Positions 36,103-45,377 of a DNA stretch of 64,000 bases are shown here, piece after piece. Within the stretch, counting starts at the first letter, position 1, and each line of letters begins with the position of its first letter. A program made the translations under genes and the position numbers. This DNA comes from Mesorhizobium sp. AR10 (GTDB lineage Bacteria > Pseudomonadota > Alphaproteobacteria > Rhizobiales > Rhizobiaceae), in the NCBI RefSeq assembly GCF_024746795.1, contig NZ_CP080524.1, positions 4,690,001 through 4,754,000 of the forward strand. The letters are read 5' to 3'. The notes below the pieces were generated by a model. The model made no database searches. It saw only the letters and a program-made list of their open reading frames with translations, and was not told the origin of the DNA.

Positions 36103-36150
36103 TGCATGTCGCCCAAAAGTGCGCAGCGGTTTTGGGACAACGACATGCAT
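36102..36150. repeat. ATGCATGTCG...CGACATGCAT palindromic element
   Basis: Ten-base arms ATGCATGTCG (36102) and CGACATGCAT (ending 36150) flank inner arms CCCAAAA / TTTTGGG. The element starts at the last base of the tadA stop. This form is common in rhizobial genomes after genes. Confidence 0.65.
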
Positions 36151-36162
36151 AAAAACAAAGAC

Positions 36163-36190
36163 CTAAAGCGCGTCAACTGACGCGCTTTAG
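36163..36190. terminator. Perfect hairpin between tadA and lipoprotein gene
   Basis: CTAAAGCGCGTCA, loop AC, then its exact complement TGACGCGCTTTAG. It sits between two convergent genes and could end transcription from both sides, although no long T-run follows. Confidence 0.6.
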
Positions 36191-36223
36191 AGGCCCTGGG
36201 CTTTTTGGCTAGGCTTTAGGCTC

Positions 36224-36904
36224 TCACCACGGCAGCCAGTCGAACATGCCGCCGGACTTGCTCTTGGCGGCTGCCTCCTTCTTGAGGCGGCGTTCCTTCT
36301 TGTATTCGTCTTCGCCAATATCGCCCTGCGGCGCCGTATCGGCCGCGACGCGGTATTGCACGGGCGGCTCGCTCAGATATTTGCGCTTGTTCGGGTCACC
36401 CTGCTTGCTTTCGGCGAGGCGACGCTTGATCTCGTCGGCGCGACCCTTGTCCGAATCCGCAGGTTTCCAGGCCGGCGGGTGGCTCGAGCCTGACTCCGCC
36501 ATCGCTCTCTTCACAGAGGCCGGATCCGTCTGCACGTCATCGACGATCTGCGACTGGTAGGACGGATCGTCCTGATGGGCGGTGGCATCGGCACGCAGGC
36601 GGGCGCGACGCTGCTCGGGCGATTCGGGCCAATCGGCGCTCGCCGTCTCAATGCTTTCCTGCGGCGGCGGCAGCACTTCCTTCTGTCCCGGCGCCGGCTT
36701 CACCAGTTCGGGGCGCGGCTTGTAGTCTATTTGTTCCTTGCGCTTGGGCGCGAATGAAAAGGCGCTGGAGAGGTCGCCGGCCAGCTGCTCGCCTGCGGTC
36801 TTGTCGGTTCCGTAGGTCGGCGAGCCCATGCAGCCGGACAGAGCAAGGCCCGATGCGACAAGCGGCGCCAGCAGCGCAACGCGCACGCGATATCTCTCGG
36901 TCAT
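36224..36904 (-). CDS. Putative lipoprotein of unknown function
   Basis: A 226-residue predicted lipoprotein. From ATG 36904 the N-terminus M-T-E-R-Y-R-V-R-V-A-L-L-A-P-L-V-A-S-G ends in the lipobox L-A-L-S-G-C near residue 24, fixing this start over the longer frame to 37036. The mature part is hydrophilic, rich in Pro, Lys and charged residues, with no domain I recognise; the end reads G-G-M-F-D-W-L-P-W. The gene lies 203 bases after ileS on the same strand, an arrangement I believe is common in rhizobia. Function unknown. Confidence 0.82.
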   Translation of the reverse strand: MTERYRVRVALLAPLVASGLALSGCMGSPTYGTDKTAGEQLAGDLSSAFSFAPKRKEQIDYKPRPELVKPAPGQKEVLPPPQESIETASADWPESPEQRRARLRADATAHQDDPSYQSQIVDDVQTDPASVKRAMAESGSSHPPAWKPADSDKGRADEIKRRLAESKQGDPNKRKYLSEPPVQYRVAADTAPQGDIGEDEYKKERRLKKEAAAKSKSGGMFDWLPW

Positions 36905-37052
36905 ACCAAAAAGTCCCACTCTAGACAGCCTCTCGATCGCCACCGGCCAAAGGTCCGGGCCCCATCGTCCATGCACTTGCGACGGAAATCCGGCGACAAT
37001 TTGTCGGCCGGAGTTTCGCGTGTTTATATCAACCACTCGTTAAGGGCAACGC

Positions 37053-37075
37053 GCGGGCGGTTATCGACCGCCCGC
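37053..37075 (-). terminator. GC-rich hairpin after ileS
   Basis: GCGGGCGGT-TATCG-ACCGCCCGC, nine perfect pairs, 33 bases past the ileS stop on the minus strand. No T-run follows, so its strength as an intrinsic terminator is doubtful. Confidence 0.4.
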
Positions 37076-37107
37076 CGTGGCATTTGTGCACCGGATACGC
37101 CGGCTGA

Positions 37108-40095
37108 TCAAAGCCGGCCAAGGGCCTTCAGTTCATGCAGGACGGCGGCATCCCGAGCCGAAACATCGGGGAATTCCGCGTCCTGCCCGACATCGGCCGT
37201 GTAACGCCACGACCGCGCGCATTTAACCAGGCCGCGGTCCTCGGCCTTCTCGACCACCACGGCAACACCCCTAACGTCGTCAAGCGTGAAGGCGCCTACT
37301 GGCGCCTGGTAACCGCTTGGGCCGTGGGCGATGACGAGATCGCTGGTGATCGCCATCTCGGCCATGTCGACATCCGATATCGCCGCTTCGAGCGCCGCAT
37401 CGTCGAGGCTGACCACCGGCACCGCTTCCAGCGACGAGCCGATCACCTTCTGGGCGCGGGCGATCTCCAGCGCGCCGGTGACGACGCGGCGAACCTGCCG
37501 CACCTTGCGCCATTTTTCCGCCAGCGCCTCGTTCTTCCAGTTTTCCGGGATTTGCGGGAACTGGTCGAGATGCAGCGACACCGCATCGGGATGACGGTCG
37601 AGCCATGCCTCTTCCATGGTGAAGGGCAGCATCGGCGCCAGCCACTTCACCAGGCAATCGAAGAGATGGCGAACCACTTGCACCGAAGCCTTGCGCTTTA
37701 TGCTCGACGGCGCGTCACAGTAGAGCGCGTCCTTGCGGATGTCGAAATAGAAGGCCGACAGCTCGACCACCATGAAGTCGAGCAGCGTACGGGTGACGCG
37801 CTTGAATTCGAAGGCGTCGTAGCCCGAGCGCACGACCTCGTCGAGTTCGGCCAGCCGATGCAGCATCAACCGCTCCAGCTCCGGCATCTTGTCCAGCGGC
37901 ACCTCCTCGCCATCGTCATGGGCGAGCGTGCCCAGCATCCAGCGGATGGTGTTGCGCAGCTTGCGGTAGGCGTCGATGTTGGTCTGCAGTACGTTCTTGC
38001 CGAGCCGCTGGTCTTCCCAGTAATCGGTCGTCACCACCCACAGCCGCAGAATATCGGCGCCAGACTGCTTGATGACGTCCTGCGGCACGACGGTGTTGCC
38101 GAGCGACTTCGACATCTTCCGACCTTCCTCATCCATGGTGAAACCATGGGTGACGACGGTTTCGTAAGGCGCCCTGCCCCTGGTGCCGCAGCTTTCGAGC
38201 AGCGAGGAATGGAACCAGCCGCGATGCTGGTCGGAGCCTTCCATATAGACGTCCGCCGGCCATTTCAGGTCGGGACGGTCCTCCAGCGTGAAGACATGCG
38301 TCGAGCCCGAATCGAACCAGACGTCGAGGATGTCCATCACCTGCTTCCACCGGGAGGCATCGTGATTGCCGAGGAACCGCTCCTTGGCGTCGGCCGCGAA
38401 CCAGGCGTCGGCGCCCTCCTTCTCGAAGGCGTCCATGATGCGCTGGTTGACTGCCTCATCCTTCAGCACATTGCCGTCGGTGTCGGCGAAGACGGCAATC
38501 GGCACGCCCCAGGCGCGCTGGCGCGACAGCACCCAGTCGGGGCGCTCCTCGATCATGGCGCGGATGCGGTTCTGGCCCGCCGCCGGCACGAAGCGGGTGT
38601 CGTCGATCGCCTTCAGCGCGCGGCTGCGCAGTGTTGTGCCGTCGCCGAGCTCCTTGTCCATGTATACGAACCATTGCGGCGTGTTGCGGAAGATGATCGG
38701 CTTCTTCGACCGCCAGGAATGCGGATAGGAATGCTTCAACCGGCCGCGCGCGAACAGCGCGCTGCGCTTGATCAGCTCGTCGATGACCGCCTGGTTGGCG
38801 TTGCCTTTCTTGCCGTTGTCGTCGATGACGCGCGCAGCGCCACCTTCGCGATCCGGGCCGAGACCCGGCGCGTCCTTGGTGAAGAAGCCGGCATCGTCGA
38901 CAGGGAACGGGATGGCGGTGTCGATGCCGCGCTGGCGAAGCTCGTTCGCGGCATCCGTCCAGGCATCGAAATCCTCGCGACCGTGGCTGGGCGCGGTGTG
39001 AACGAAGCCGGTGCCGGCATCGTCGGTGACATGCTCGCCTGCAATCATTGGCACGGGAAATTCATAGCCGCCGCCGAAACCCCTGAAGGGATGCGAAAGC
39101 GTAAGGCTTCCAAGCTGTTCGGCCGAAACGGTGTGAAGACGATTCAAGGTGACCTTGGCCTTGGCAGCGGCGTCATCGGCCAGCGCGTCGGCAAAGATCA
39201 GCTTTTCGCCAGGCTGCGGGCCGAAAGCGTTCTCTGCCCCCGTGACCTCGTAAAGGCCATAGCCGATGCGCGGCGAATAGCTGACGGCGCGGTTGCCGGG
39301 GATGGTCCAGGGCGTCGTCGTCCAGATGACGACATGGGCCTCGAGCAGGTCAAGCGAGGTCTCGGTCAACGTTGTCGGCTGCTCGTCTTCAGCGGTGGTG
39401 ACGGGCCGCATGAGGCTGGCGACCGGAAACTTCACCCAGATCGTGTCTGACTCATAGTCCTGGTACTCGACTTCGGCCTCGGCCAACGCCGTGCGCTCGA
39501 CCACGCTCCACATCACCGGCTTGGAGCCGCGATAGAGCTGGCCCGACATGGCGAACTTCAACAGCTCGCCAGCGATGCGCGCCTCGGCGTGGAAGGCCAT
39601 CGTCGTATAGGGATTTTTGAAATCGCCGACGACGCCGAGCCGCTGGAACTCCGCGCCTTGCACGGAGATCCAGTGCGCGGCGAACTCGCGGCATTCATTG
39701 CGGAACTCGTTGACCGGCACCTCGTCCTTGTTCTTGCCCTTGGCGCGGTATTGCTCCTCGATCTTCCATTCGATCGGCAGGCCATGGCAGTCCCAGCCCG
39801 GCACGTAGTTGGAATCGTAGCCGCGCATCTGGAACGAGCGGGTGATGACGTCTTTGAGGATCTTGTTCAGCGCATGGCCGATATGGATGTTGCCGTTGGC
39901 GTAGGGCGGGCCGTCATGCAACACGTATTTTTCGCGGCCGGCGGCGTCCTCGCGCAGCTTGCGGTAGAGGTCCATGTCCTGCCAGCGCTTCACCAGCAGC
40001 GGTTCCTTTTCCGGCAAGCCGGCGCGCATCGGAAAATCCGTCTGCGGCAGATAAAGCGTCTTGGAATAGTCGATTGTATCGGTTGTGTCGGTCAT
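37108..40095 (-). CDS. ileS: Isoleucyl-tRNA synthetase
   Basis: A class I aminoacyl-tRNA synthetase of 995 residues. The HIGH motif is G-N-I-H71-I-G-H74, and the KMSKS motif is K660-M-S-K-S664-L-G-N. The CP1 editing domain lies between, and the anticodon-binding domain follows. At the C-terminus the zinc-binding Cys of the E. coli enzyme is mostly missing: the segment reads [14 protein letters not shown] then F-P-D-V-S-A-R-D, leaving one Cys. ATG 40095 (M-T-D-T-T-D-T-I) is preferred to TTG 40125. ribF, a common neighbour of ileS, is 3.2 kb upstream here. Confidence 0.97.
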   Translation of the reverse strand: MTDTTDTIDYSKTLYLPQTDFPMRAGLPEKEPLLVKRWQDMDLYRKLREDAAGREKYVLHDGPPYANGNIHIGHALNKILKDVITRSFQMRGYDSNYVPGWDCHGLPIEWKIEEQYRAKGKNKDEVPVNEFRNECREFAAHWISVQGAEFQRLGVVGDFKNPYTTMAFHAEARIAGELLKFAMSGQLYRGSKPVMWSVVERTALAEAEVEYQDYESDTIWVKFPVASLMRPVTTAEDEQPTTLTETSLDLLEAHVVIWTTTPWTIPGNRAVSYSPRIGYGLYEVTGAENAFGPQPGEKLIFADALADDAAAKAKVTLNRLHTVSAEQLGSLTLSHPFRGFGGGYEFPVPMIAGEHVTDDAGTGFVHTAPSHGREDFDAWTDAANELRQRGIDTAIPFPVDDAGFFTKDAPGLGPDREGGAARVIDDNGKKGNANQAVIDELIKRSALFARGRLKHSYPHSWRSKKPIIFRNTPQWFVYMDKELGDGTTLRSRALKAIDDTRFVPAAGQNRIRAMIEERPDWVLSRQRAWGVPIAVFADTDGNVLKDEAVNQRIMDAFEKEGADAWFAADAKERFLGNHDASRWKQVMDILDVWFDSGSTHVFTLEDRPDLKWPADVYMEGSDQHRGWFHSSLLESCGTRGRAPYETVVTHGFTMDEEGRKMSKSLGNTVVPQDVIKQSGADILRLWVVTTDYWEDQRLGKNVLQTNIDAYRKLRNTIRWMLGTLAHDDGEEVPLDKMPELERLMLHRLAELDEVVRSGYDAFEFKRVTRTLLDFMVVELSAFYFDIRKDALYCDAPSSIKRKASVQVVRHLFDCLVKWLAPMLPFTMEEAWLDRHPDAVSLHLDQFPQIPENWKNEALAEKWRKVRQVRRVVTGALEIARAQKVIGSSLEAVPVVSLDDAALEAAISDVDMAEMAITSDLVIAHGPSGYQAPVGAFTLDDVRGVAVVVEKAEDRGLVKCARSWRYTADVGQDAEFPDVSARDAAVLHELKALGRL

Positions 40096-40196
40096 TGGTC
40101 TGCCATGTGCATTGCCCGGCGGCAAAGGAGCTCGGGCGTTGAACTATCATGATTTGGAAAAAGCGCGAGAGGCCGCGCAAGATTCCCGGCGGCTCC

Positions 40197-40214
40197 GGCA
40201 GCCTTCAGGCTGCC
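40197..40214. other. Perfect hairpin in ileS upstream region
   Basis: GGCAGCC-TTCA-GGCTGCC lies about 100 bases before the ileS ATG. It may be a leader hairpin of ileS or the edge of the toxin-antitoxin insertion. The remaining part of this 294-base gap (40096-40389) shows only the putative antitoxin promoter. Confidence 0.35.
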
Positions 40215-40332
40215 TGGAACACCGGGCTTGTAATTCGTATCGCAATCGCGAGCGCGCGAGGGAACTGCGTCATGACCGGGCTTTTAAACGAGGCCGGCCC
40301 CATTGAAAAGCCCGAACTCGTGGCCACTTCCC

Positions 40333-40361
40333 TTGCAGCATGTGCCAGTTGCGCATATATA
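40333..40361 (+). promoter_or_regulatory. Candidate promoter of the Xre-RES operon
   Basis: TTGCAG (40333-40338), 17 bases, TATATA (40356-40361), 28 bases before the antitoxin ATG. Box matches are moderate, but the AT-rich TATATA stands out in GC-rich surroundings. Confidence 0.4.
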
Positions 40362-40389
40362 GGTGGGCAGATGGCATTGGAGATAAACG

Positions 40390-40836
40390 ATGTCCGGTTT
40401 GCATTTCAAGGTTCAGCCGACGACCGTCAGAAAGTCGGCGTCAAAGGAAAAGGCTGAGCGCGTACAGGCAGATGTTATCGTTCGGGATGCCGCAACCGGA
40501 CAATTTTTGGTCAGTTTCACCAAAGTCGAAGAACTCCGCCACCGCGGTTTTAGCAATGACGAAATTTATAAGATCGTGGGTTCACGGCGCACTTTGGCGC
40601 GCAGGAAAGAACGCAGTGAGAAACTGACAGTTTCCGAGTCTGATCGAGTCTTAAGACTGGAACGTATTTCGACCATGGCGGATCGCGTTTTTGGTGATCA
40701 CGAAAAAGCGCAGCGTTGGTTGCGCAAGCGTAGCAGAGTGCTCAACGAAGCCCCCATCAAGCTGCTGCAATCAGAAACTGGCGCTTCTCTTGTGGAAGAA
40801 GAACTTAATCGCATTGATTACGGCATTTTCGCCTGA
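40390..40836 (+). CDS. Xre/MbcA/ParS-type antitoxin
   Basis: A 148-residue antitoxin of the Xre-RES type. An N-terminal region with A-E-R-V-Q-A-D-V-I-V-R-D carries a helix-turn-helix-like part (L-R-H-R-G-F-S-N-D-E-I-Y-K-I-V-G-S-R-R-T). The C-terminal toxin-binding domain reads A-D-R-V-F-G-D-H-E-K-A-Q-R-W-L then I-K-L-L-Q-S-E-T-G-A, the DUF2384 signature. GGAG lies before ATG 40390. It is followed after two bases by the RES toxin gene. A count over 40441-40680 gives 120 GC of 240 bases (50%), well below the surrounding core genes, suggesting transfer. Confidence 0.9.
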   Translation: MSGLHFKVQPTTVRKSASKEKAERVQADVIVRDAATGQFLVSFTKVEELRHRGFSNDEIYKIVGSRRTLARRKERSEKLTVSESDRVLRLERISTMADRVFGDHEKAQRWLRKRSRVLNEAPIKLLQSETGASLVEEELNRIDYGIFA

Positions 40837-40838
40837 CA

Positions 40839-41273
40839 ATGCGTCTATGGCGCATATCCAATTTCGCTGATTTGTCTGGCCGAGGCGCCATGATCAGCGC
40901 CGGCCGTTGGAATATCAAGGGCACTTCCATGGTGTATTGCGCGGATCATCCCGCCACGGCGCTTCTTGAAATTTTGGTTCACGCCGACGCGGAGGACTTG
41001 CCGCCTACCTACCAGCTTCTGGAAATCGAAGTGCCGGATGGCGTCACCATCACGACCCCCGACTTGCCGGCCAGTTGGAGAGACAATCTGGCAAAAACGC
41101 GGCAACTTGGGACGGACTTTATCGCCGCTGCCAGTCATGCGTTAATGGAAGTGCCTTGCATCATCGTGCCGTTCACAAGGAACTATCTGCTCAACCCAGC
41201 TCTGCTCGAACGTGAAGGCATCGCGATCGTTGGCGCGACGAGCCATCCGATCGATACGCGATTGCTGGAATAG
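40839..41273 (+). CDS. RES-domain toxin (NAD+-depleting)
   Basis: A 144-residue RES toxin. Family members degrade cellular NAD+ by phosphorolysis or hydrolysis and are blocked by an Xre-type antitoxin. The conserved polar residues are visible: S-A-G-R23-W-N, M-V-Y33-C-A-D-H-P, A-L-L-E44-I-L-V-H, and a later Ser-rich part. Start ATG 40839, two bases after the antitoxin stop. Together with the antitoxin it forms a complete type II module. The pair probably functions in stress or phage response; that is inferred from family knowledge only. Confidence 0.9.
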   Translation: MRLWRISNFADLSGRGAMISAGRWNIKGTSMVYCADHPATALLEILVHADAEDLPPTYQLLEIEVPDGVTITTPDLPASWRDNLAKTRQLGTDFIAAASHALMEVPCIIVPFTRNYLLNPALLEREGIAIVGATSHPIDTRLLE

Positions 41274-41286
41274 AGCAGGATGCCTC

Positions 41287-42093
41287 TCACATCGAAAAAT
41301 CGAAGCGATAGGTGGTCGAGACGCCGACCGTGAACTGGTCGCGGTCGCCGCGCTCCCTGACCAGACTGGAATCAGCCGCCGGGCCCATCAGACGGGAATA
41401 CTCACCAAACAGGCTGGCGGTCATCGGTTCGGTCACTTTCCAGGTCACCGCGCCGCCAAGGCCTGTCGACTTCAGCCCGCCGCCCGGATGATATTCGCTG
41501 AGGCCCGAAGCCACGGCTTCCTGCGCGTTGACGCCGTAGTAGGCGTCGAAATAGTCGGATGAGGCGAAGGAAACGCGCGGTCCGCCCGAAATCCTGACAT
41601 TTGGCGTCACATCGTAGAAGGCGTCGGCGGCGATATCGGCGACAAAACCGTTATGGGCGCGAATGCCGTGGCGCAGCTCGGCACGGGCGCGCAACCAGTC
41701 CAAGGGATAGAATTCGAAGAAGCCGCCGGCCTCGCCGCCCCAGCGTACCGGGTCAAGGCCCTGCAGTTCATCCTCGCTGTCGCGGGAAAACAGGAATTTT
41801 CCGGTCAGGCCGGCCCGTACGCTGCCGTCGTCGATCAGCGCCAGCGAGATGTTGTCGTTGCGCGAGGTGAAGCGGGCTGCCGGACCGGCCTTGCCGAGCG
41901 AAATGATCGGCGAGGCGCTGAGCAGGTATTTCTTGCCGCCCTCGAAATTCGGCGCGACCATGCCGGTGGCGCCGATCGTCAGATACCAGTCGCCGGACAG
42001 CCAGCCGAAGGCGCCCTCGCCTGCCTTGGCAGAACCTGCCACGCTCAGCGCGGCAGCCGCCAAAACCACAGACATTTTTCTGACCGGACTCAT
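41287..42093 (-). CDS. MipA/OmpV family outer-membrane protein
   Basis: A 268-residue outer-membrane beta-barrel. The signal peptide M-S-P-V-R-K-M-S-V-V-L-A-A-A-A-L-S-V-A-G-S-A-K-A (written here with its start at ATG 42093) is followed by alternating amphipathic strands and aromatic belts. The family includes MipA, a murein-synthesis scaffold, and OmpV porins. The end R-F-D-F-S-M lacks the usual final Phe but keeps an aromatic at position -3. The longer frame to 42132 is not needed. It is divergent from the HdeD gene and ends 13 bases after the toxin gene, convergently. Confidence 0.85.
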   Translation of the reverse strand: MSPVRKMSVVLAAAALSVAGSAKAGEGAFGWLSGDWYLTIGATGMVAPNFEGGKKYLLSASPIISLGKAGPAARFTSRNDNISLALIDDGSVRAGLTGKFLFSRDSEDELQGLDPVRWGGEAGGFFEFYPLDWLRARAELRHGIRAHNGFVADIAADAFYDVTPNVRISGGPRVSFASSDYFDAYYGVNAQEAVASGLSEYHPGGGLKSTGLGGAVTWKVTEPMTASLFGEYSRLMGPAADSSLVRERGDRDQFTVGVSTTYRFDFSM

Positions 42094-42204
42094 GGACACT
42101 CCACTAGCACAACACAACTGCTCGTTGACCACAGCTTTGACGACGGTTTGGTAAAATTTGATTTAAACCCGAGACATCTGATCCCTGTTTGCAACCGTCC
42201 CGGT

Positions 42205-42245
42205 GTTAGCCCGCCCGCTGGACGTGCGCAGGCGGCGGGACTAAC
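42205..42245. other. Imperfect hairpin before HdeD gene
   Basis: GTTAG (42205-42209) pairs with CTAAC (42241-42245), and the inner CCCGCC with GGCGG, allowing a bulge. It lies in the 196-base divergent gap between the MipA and HdeD genes; its role is unknown. Confidence 0.3.
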
Positions 42246-42289
42246 CTCCATCGGCAGTATCCTACGACCCTTCGATGGAGATGGCGACA

Positions 42290-42844
42290 ATGACTTTTCA
42301 CGGCGATGCGTTGAAAGATGCGATCAGTCAGACGCGGGCGAAATGGGGATGGTTCGTCGGGCTCGGCGTGCTGCTGCTGATCTTCGGCGGCATTGCCTTC
42401 GGCAATTTGTTCATCGCCACCGTTGCCTCGGTCTATGTCGTCGGCTGGCTGATGCTGATGGCCGGCGTCATCGAGATCATGCATGCCTTCGGCGTGAAGA
42501 CATGGAGCCGCTTCTTCTACTGGTTGCTCAGCGGGCTTCTTTATGCCGTCGCCGGGTTCTTCGCCTTTTATAATCCGCTGCTGGCGTCGGCGGTGCTGAC
42601 CTTCCTGCTGGCAGTCGCGCTGGTTGCTTCAGGCGTGCTCAGGGCCTGGGTCGGTTACCAGCACAGGCCGGAAAAAGGCTGGGGCTGGCTGGTCGCGGCC
42701 GGCGTCATCAGCGCGCTGGCGGGCTTGGTCATCGCCATGGGCTGGCCGGTCAACAGCCTGTGGGTGCTCGGGCTTTTCCTGGCCATCGACCTGATCTTCC
42801 AGGGCTGGACGTTCATCGCCGTCGGCCTGGCGCTGAAGAAGTAG
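42290..42844 (+). CDS. HdeD family (DUF308) membrane protein
   Basis: A 184-residue protein with six predicted membrane helices of the HdeD/DUF308 type. Landmarks are W-F-V-G-L-G-V-L-L-L-I-F-G-G-I-A, V-V-G-W-L-M-L-M-A-G-V-I-E-I and the W-P-V-N-S-L-W-V-L-G-L-F-L-A-I-D signature. HdeD contributes to acid resistance in E. coli, but most members have no known role. Three in-frame ATGs (42275, 42281, 42290) exist; 42290 is preferred because GGAG at 42277-42280 is well spaced only for it. It is divergent from the MipA gene. Confidence 0.87.
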   Translation: MTFHGDALKDAISQTRAKWGWFVGLGVLLLIFGGIAFGNLFIATVASVYVVGWLMLMAGVIEIMHAFGVKTWSRFFYWLLSGLLYAVAGFFAFYNPLLASAVLTFLLAVALVASGVLRAWVGYQHRPEKGWGWLVAAGVISALAGLVIAMGWPVNSLWVLGLFLAIDLIFQGWTFIAVGLALKK

Positions 42845-42854
42845 GTTCACAGCC

Positions 42855-43193
42855 TCATGCCAGATTCAGCAAGGTGACGGACGCCACGGCAAGCGCGATC
42901 CCCAGATACTGCATCGAGGACAGTTCCTCCTTGAAGACAATGACGCCGACAAGCACGGCCCCGACCACGACGATGGTGTTGACCAGCGCGCCCGTCACGG
43001 CAAGGTTCATCCTGGTGTTGATGAAGGCAAAGGCTGAGTAGGAGAGCGGCGAAAGCAGCATGACGATGGCCAGGCTGCGGCCATTGCCGGTCTTGCCCCA
43101 ATGTGCGCTCAGCCCATCGCAGAGGATGAACATTCCGGCGCAAAGGAGCACAACGCCCCAGATAACGCCCCAGATAAAGAGGTCGGCTTTCAT
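42855..43193 (-). CDS. Small EamA/SMR-size transporter-like protein
   Basis: A 112-residue protein with four predicted membrane helices, half the size of an EamA exporter. It begins M-K-A-D-L-F-I-W-G-V-I-W-G-V-V-L-L, then L-N-T-like segments and a final helix E-E-L-S-S-M-Q-Y-L-G-I-A-L-A-V-A-S-V-T-L-L. The end resembles the last helix pair of DMT transporters, where E-E-L-x-x-x-Q-x-x-G is common. It may work as a dimer like small multidrug-resistance proteins. ATG 43193 is used; the open frame to 43340 runs into ribF. Substrate unknown. Confidence 0.75.
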   Translation of the reverse strand: MKADLFIWGVIWGVVLLCAGMFILCDGLSAHWGKTGNGRSLAIVMLLSPLSYSAFAFINTRMNLAVTGALVNTIVVVGAVLVGVIVFKEELSSMQYLGIALAVASVTLLNLA

Positions 43194-43290
43194 CAACGAG
43201 TGTTGAGCGCTTTGCCGGCCGCCTACGATGAACTGCTTCACAGTTCGTCGTATTTCTTCGGCGACTTTCGACCGCGAGCCCTGAAAACCG

Positions 43291-44274
43291 TCAAAAAGCC
43301 ATCGCGCGGTCCAGTTTCGACAGCGGGCTGACACCGGCAAGCAGCGCCCTTGCCTCGGCCTCGTCGCGCCGCATCTGCGCGACCAGGGCGTCCAGCCCGT
43401 CGAACTTCACCTCCGAACGCAGGAAACCGAAGAACGATACCGCGCAAATTTCGCCGTACAGATCGCCGGAAAAGTCGAAGACAAAGGTTTCCAGCAGCGG
43501 CGCGCCATTGTCGTCGATGGTCGGGCGGCGGCCGAAACTGGCGACGCCGTCATGAAGCTTGCCGTCGGCGCGGCGGAAGCGTACGGCATAAATTCCTTCC
43601 TTTAGAGTAGCTTCGGGCGAAAGCCTCATGTTGGCGGTCGGAAAGCCGAGCGTGCGGCCAAGCTGCTGGCCGCCGATCACCTCGCCTTCGACGGTGAAGC
43701 GGTAGCCAAGCAGGCCGGCCGCCTCGGCCACCTCACCCTCGCCGAGCAGCGCGCGGATGCGGCTCGACGACACCACTTCGGCGCCTTCGTCGCGAAAGGC
43801 ATCGACCAGCGTGACGCCGAAACCGTGGCGCTCGCCGGCAGCCATCAGAAAAGCGGGGCCGCCTTGCCTGTCCTTGCCGAAATGGAAATCGAAGCCGGTG
43901 ACGGCATGCGTGATGCCGAGGTTCTTTTCCAGCACATCGGTGACGAAAGCCTCAGCCGACAGCGAAGCGAAGTCGCGCGTGAACGGCTGTTCGACGAGTG
44001 CGGCAAAACCCAGATGCGACAACAGCCGCGCCTTCATTGGCGGCGGCGTCAGCACGAACAGCGGCGTGTCTGGCCTGAACACCTTGCGCGGATGCGGCTC
44101 GAAGGTCAGCACCAGAGCGGGCGCGCCACGCCGGCCGGCTTCCGCAAGCGCGCGTTCGAGCACCGCCTGATGGCCACGGTGAAGGCCGTCGAAATTGCCG
44201 ATCGCCACCACGCCGCCACGCAGACAGGCAGGCAGCGGCAAGGTTGCGGAAATGCGTTCGAAGGCTCCCGTCAT
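43291..44274 (-). CDS. ribF: Bifunctional riboflavin kinase / FAD synthetase
   Basis: RibF phosphorylates riboflavin to FMN and adenylylates FMN to FAD. The 327-residue protein has the N-terminal nucleotidyltransferase with G-N-F-D-G-L-H32-R-G-H35 and F-D-F-H-F-G-K-D, and the C-terminal flavokinase domain with L-G-F-P-T-A-N and G-E-I-C-A-V-S-F-F-G-F-L-R. Length is normal. Nine bases separate it from the HAD gene upstream on the same strand. Confidence 0.96.
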   Translation of the reverse strand: MTGAFERISATLPLPACLRGGVVAIGNFDGLHRGHQAVLERALAEAGRRGAPALVLTFEPHPRKVFRPDTPLFVLTPPPMKARLLSHLGFAALVEQPFTRDFASLSAEAFVTDVLEKNLGITHAVTGFDFHFGKDRQGGPAFLMAAGERHGFGVTLVDAFRDEGAEVVSSSRIRALLGEGEVAEAAGLLGYRFTVEGEVIGGQQLGRTLGFPTANMRLSPEATLKEGIYAVRFRRADGKLHDGVASFGRRPTIDDNGAPLLETFVFDFSGDLYGEICAVSFFGFLRSEVKFDGLDALVAQMRRDEAEARALLAGVSPLSKLDRAMAF

Positions 44275-44283
44275 GCCGCGACC

Positions 44284-45144
44284 CTACCGCAGTCTCGGAA
44301 TGACCGCGACCGGCCGGTAGCCGTGCTTTTCCAGAAAGGCCGCGAGTCTCGCCGGATCCGGCTGCAGCGCCTCGCCATAGTCGCGGGCATGGATGCCGCC
44401 CGACACGTAGAGCACGTCGAAGCCATTGTCGGCGGCACCCTTGACGTCGGTCATCATGCCGTCGCCGATGGCCAGCACCTGCGAGCGATCGACCGCGCGG
44501 CCGATGATGCTGGCGACCTCTTTCAGCGCGGCCTCATAGACCGGCGCGTAAGGTTTTCCGGCGATCAACGTGCGCCCGCCAAGCTGGGCATAGTCGCGGG
44601 CCAATGCTCCCGCGCACCAGATCATCCGCTCGCCGCGCTCCACCACGATATCGGGATTGGCGCAGATGAAGGGCAGGTTCCTGGCACGCAGCCGCCGCAG
44701 CAGATCGGCGTAGTCTTCCGGCTTCTCCACCTCGTCATCGAACAGACCGGTGCAGACCACGCCGGCTGCCTCGAACTCCTCGACAAGATCGACGTCGAGA
44801 CCCTCATAGAGCGTGAAATCCCGGTCGGCGCCGATATGGAAGATCTTTCGCGGGCCCTCGGCAATCAGGTCGCGGGTGACGTCGCCGGAGGTGACGACGC
44901 GGTCGTAGGCGTCCGCCGGAACGCCGATCGCGTTCATCTGCGCCACCACATCGGCGCTGCGGCGCGGCGAATTGGTGATCAGCACGACCGGCAGCTTCGC
45001 CGCACGCGCGGTTGCCAGCGCGGCGGTCGCCGCCGGGAAATGCCATTCGCCGTTGTGGACCACGCCCCATACGTCGCAGAGGATGGCGGAATAGGCTCCC
45101 GACAAATCCGCGAGCGAGCCGATGATGTCGGGCGAATTAGCCAT
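44284..45144 (-). CDS. HAD hydrolase, TIGR01459 type
   Basis: A 286-residue HAD-superfamily phosphatase of the NagD-like subclass. Motif I reads C-D24-V-W-G-V-V-H-N-G, where the usual second Asp is Trp, as I recall for this subfamily. Motif II is V-L-I-T-N-S-P-R, motif III is A-G-K-P, and motif IV is L-A-I-G-D-G-M-M-T-D. ATG 45144 (M-A-N-S-P-D) is chosen over 45162. The gene lies in the ribF operon. Substrate not known; a phosphorylated small molecule or UMP-like compound is plausible. Confidence 0.88.
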   Translation of the reverse strand: MANSPDIIGSLADLSGAYSAILCDVWGVVHNGEWHFPAATAALATARAAKLPVVLITNSPRRSADVVAQMNAIGVPADAYDRVVTSGDVTRDLIAEGPRKIFHIGADRDFTLYEGLDVDLVEEFEAAGVVCTGLFDDEVEKPEDYADLLRRLRARNLPFICANPDIVVERGERMIWCAGALARDYAQLGGRTLIAGKPYAPVYEAALKEVASIIGRAVDRSQVLAIGDGMMTDVKGAADNGFDVLYVSGGIHARDYGEALQPDPARLAAFLEKHGYRPVAVIPRLR

Positions 45145-45377
45145 GCCGTTTTCCCAAATCACGATCGTTGCAAGCGCCGCAGCCGACGGTCCGCCGCAGC
45201 CGCGTCCGGATTAACCGAAGCGCTTGACCCTGTCACCAGCTTTCGCCTGGGCTTCGTGTGGCTTCACTCCAGGGGCCAATTTCACGGCCGATGGCTGTGT
45301 GGTTAACCAGCCTTGAAAAGGCAGGCCGATCTTGGACGTATTTCAGCAACGTGAAATTTAACGATTCGTGGCATCGT

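Noticed and set aside
37135..39450. 771-codon open frame on the plus strand
   Set aside because: Antisense to ileS, with composition typical of the reverse of GC-rich coding DNA and no recognisable domain.
40149..40457. 102-codon plus-strand frame before the antitoxin gene
   Set aside because: Overlaps the antitoxin start in another frame, has no ribosome binding site and no domain.
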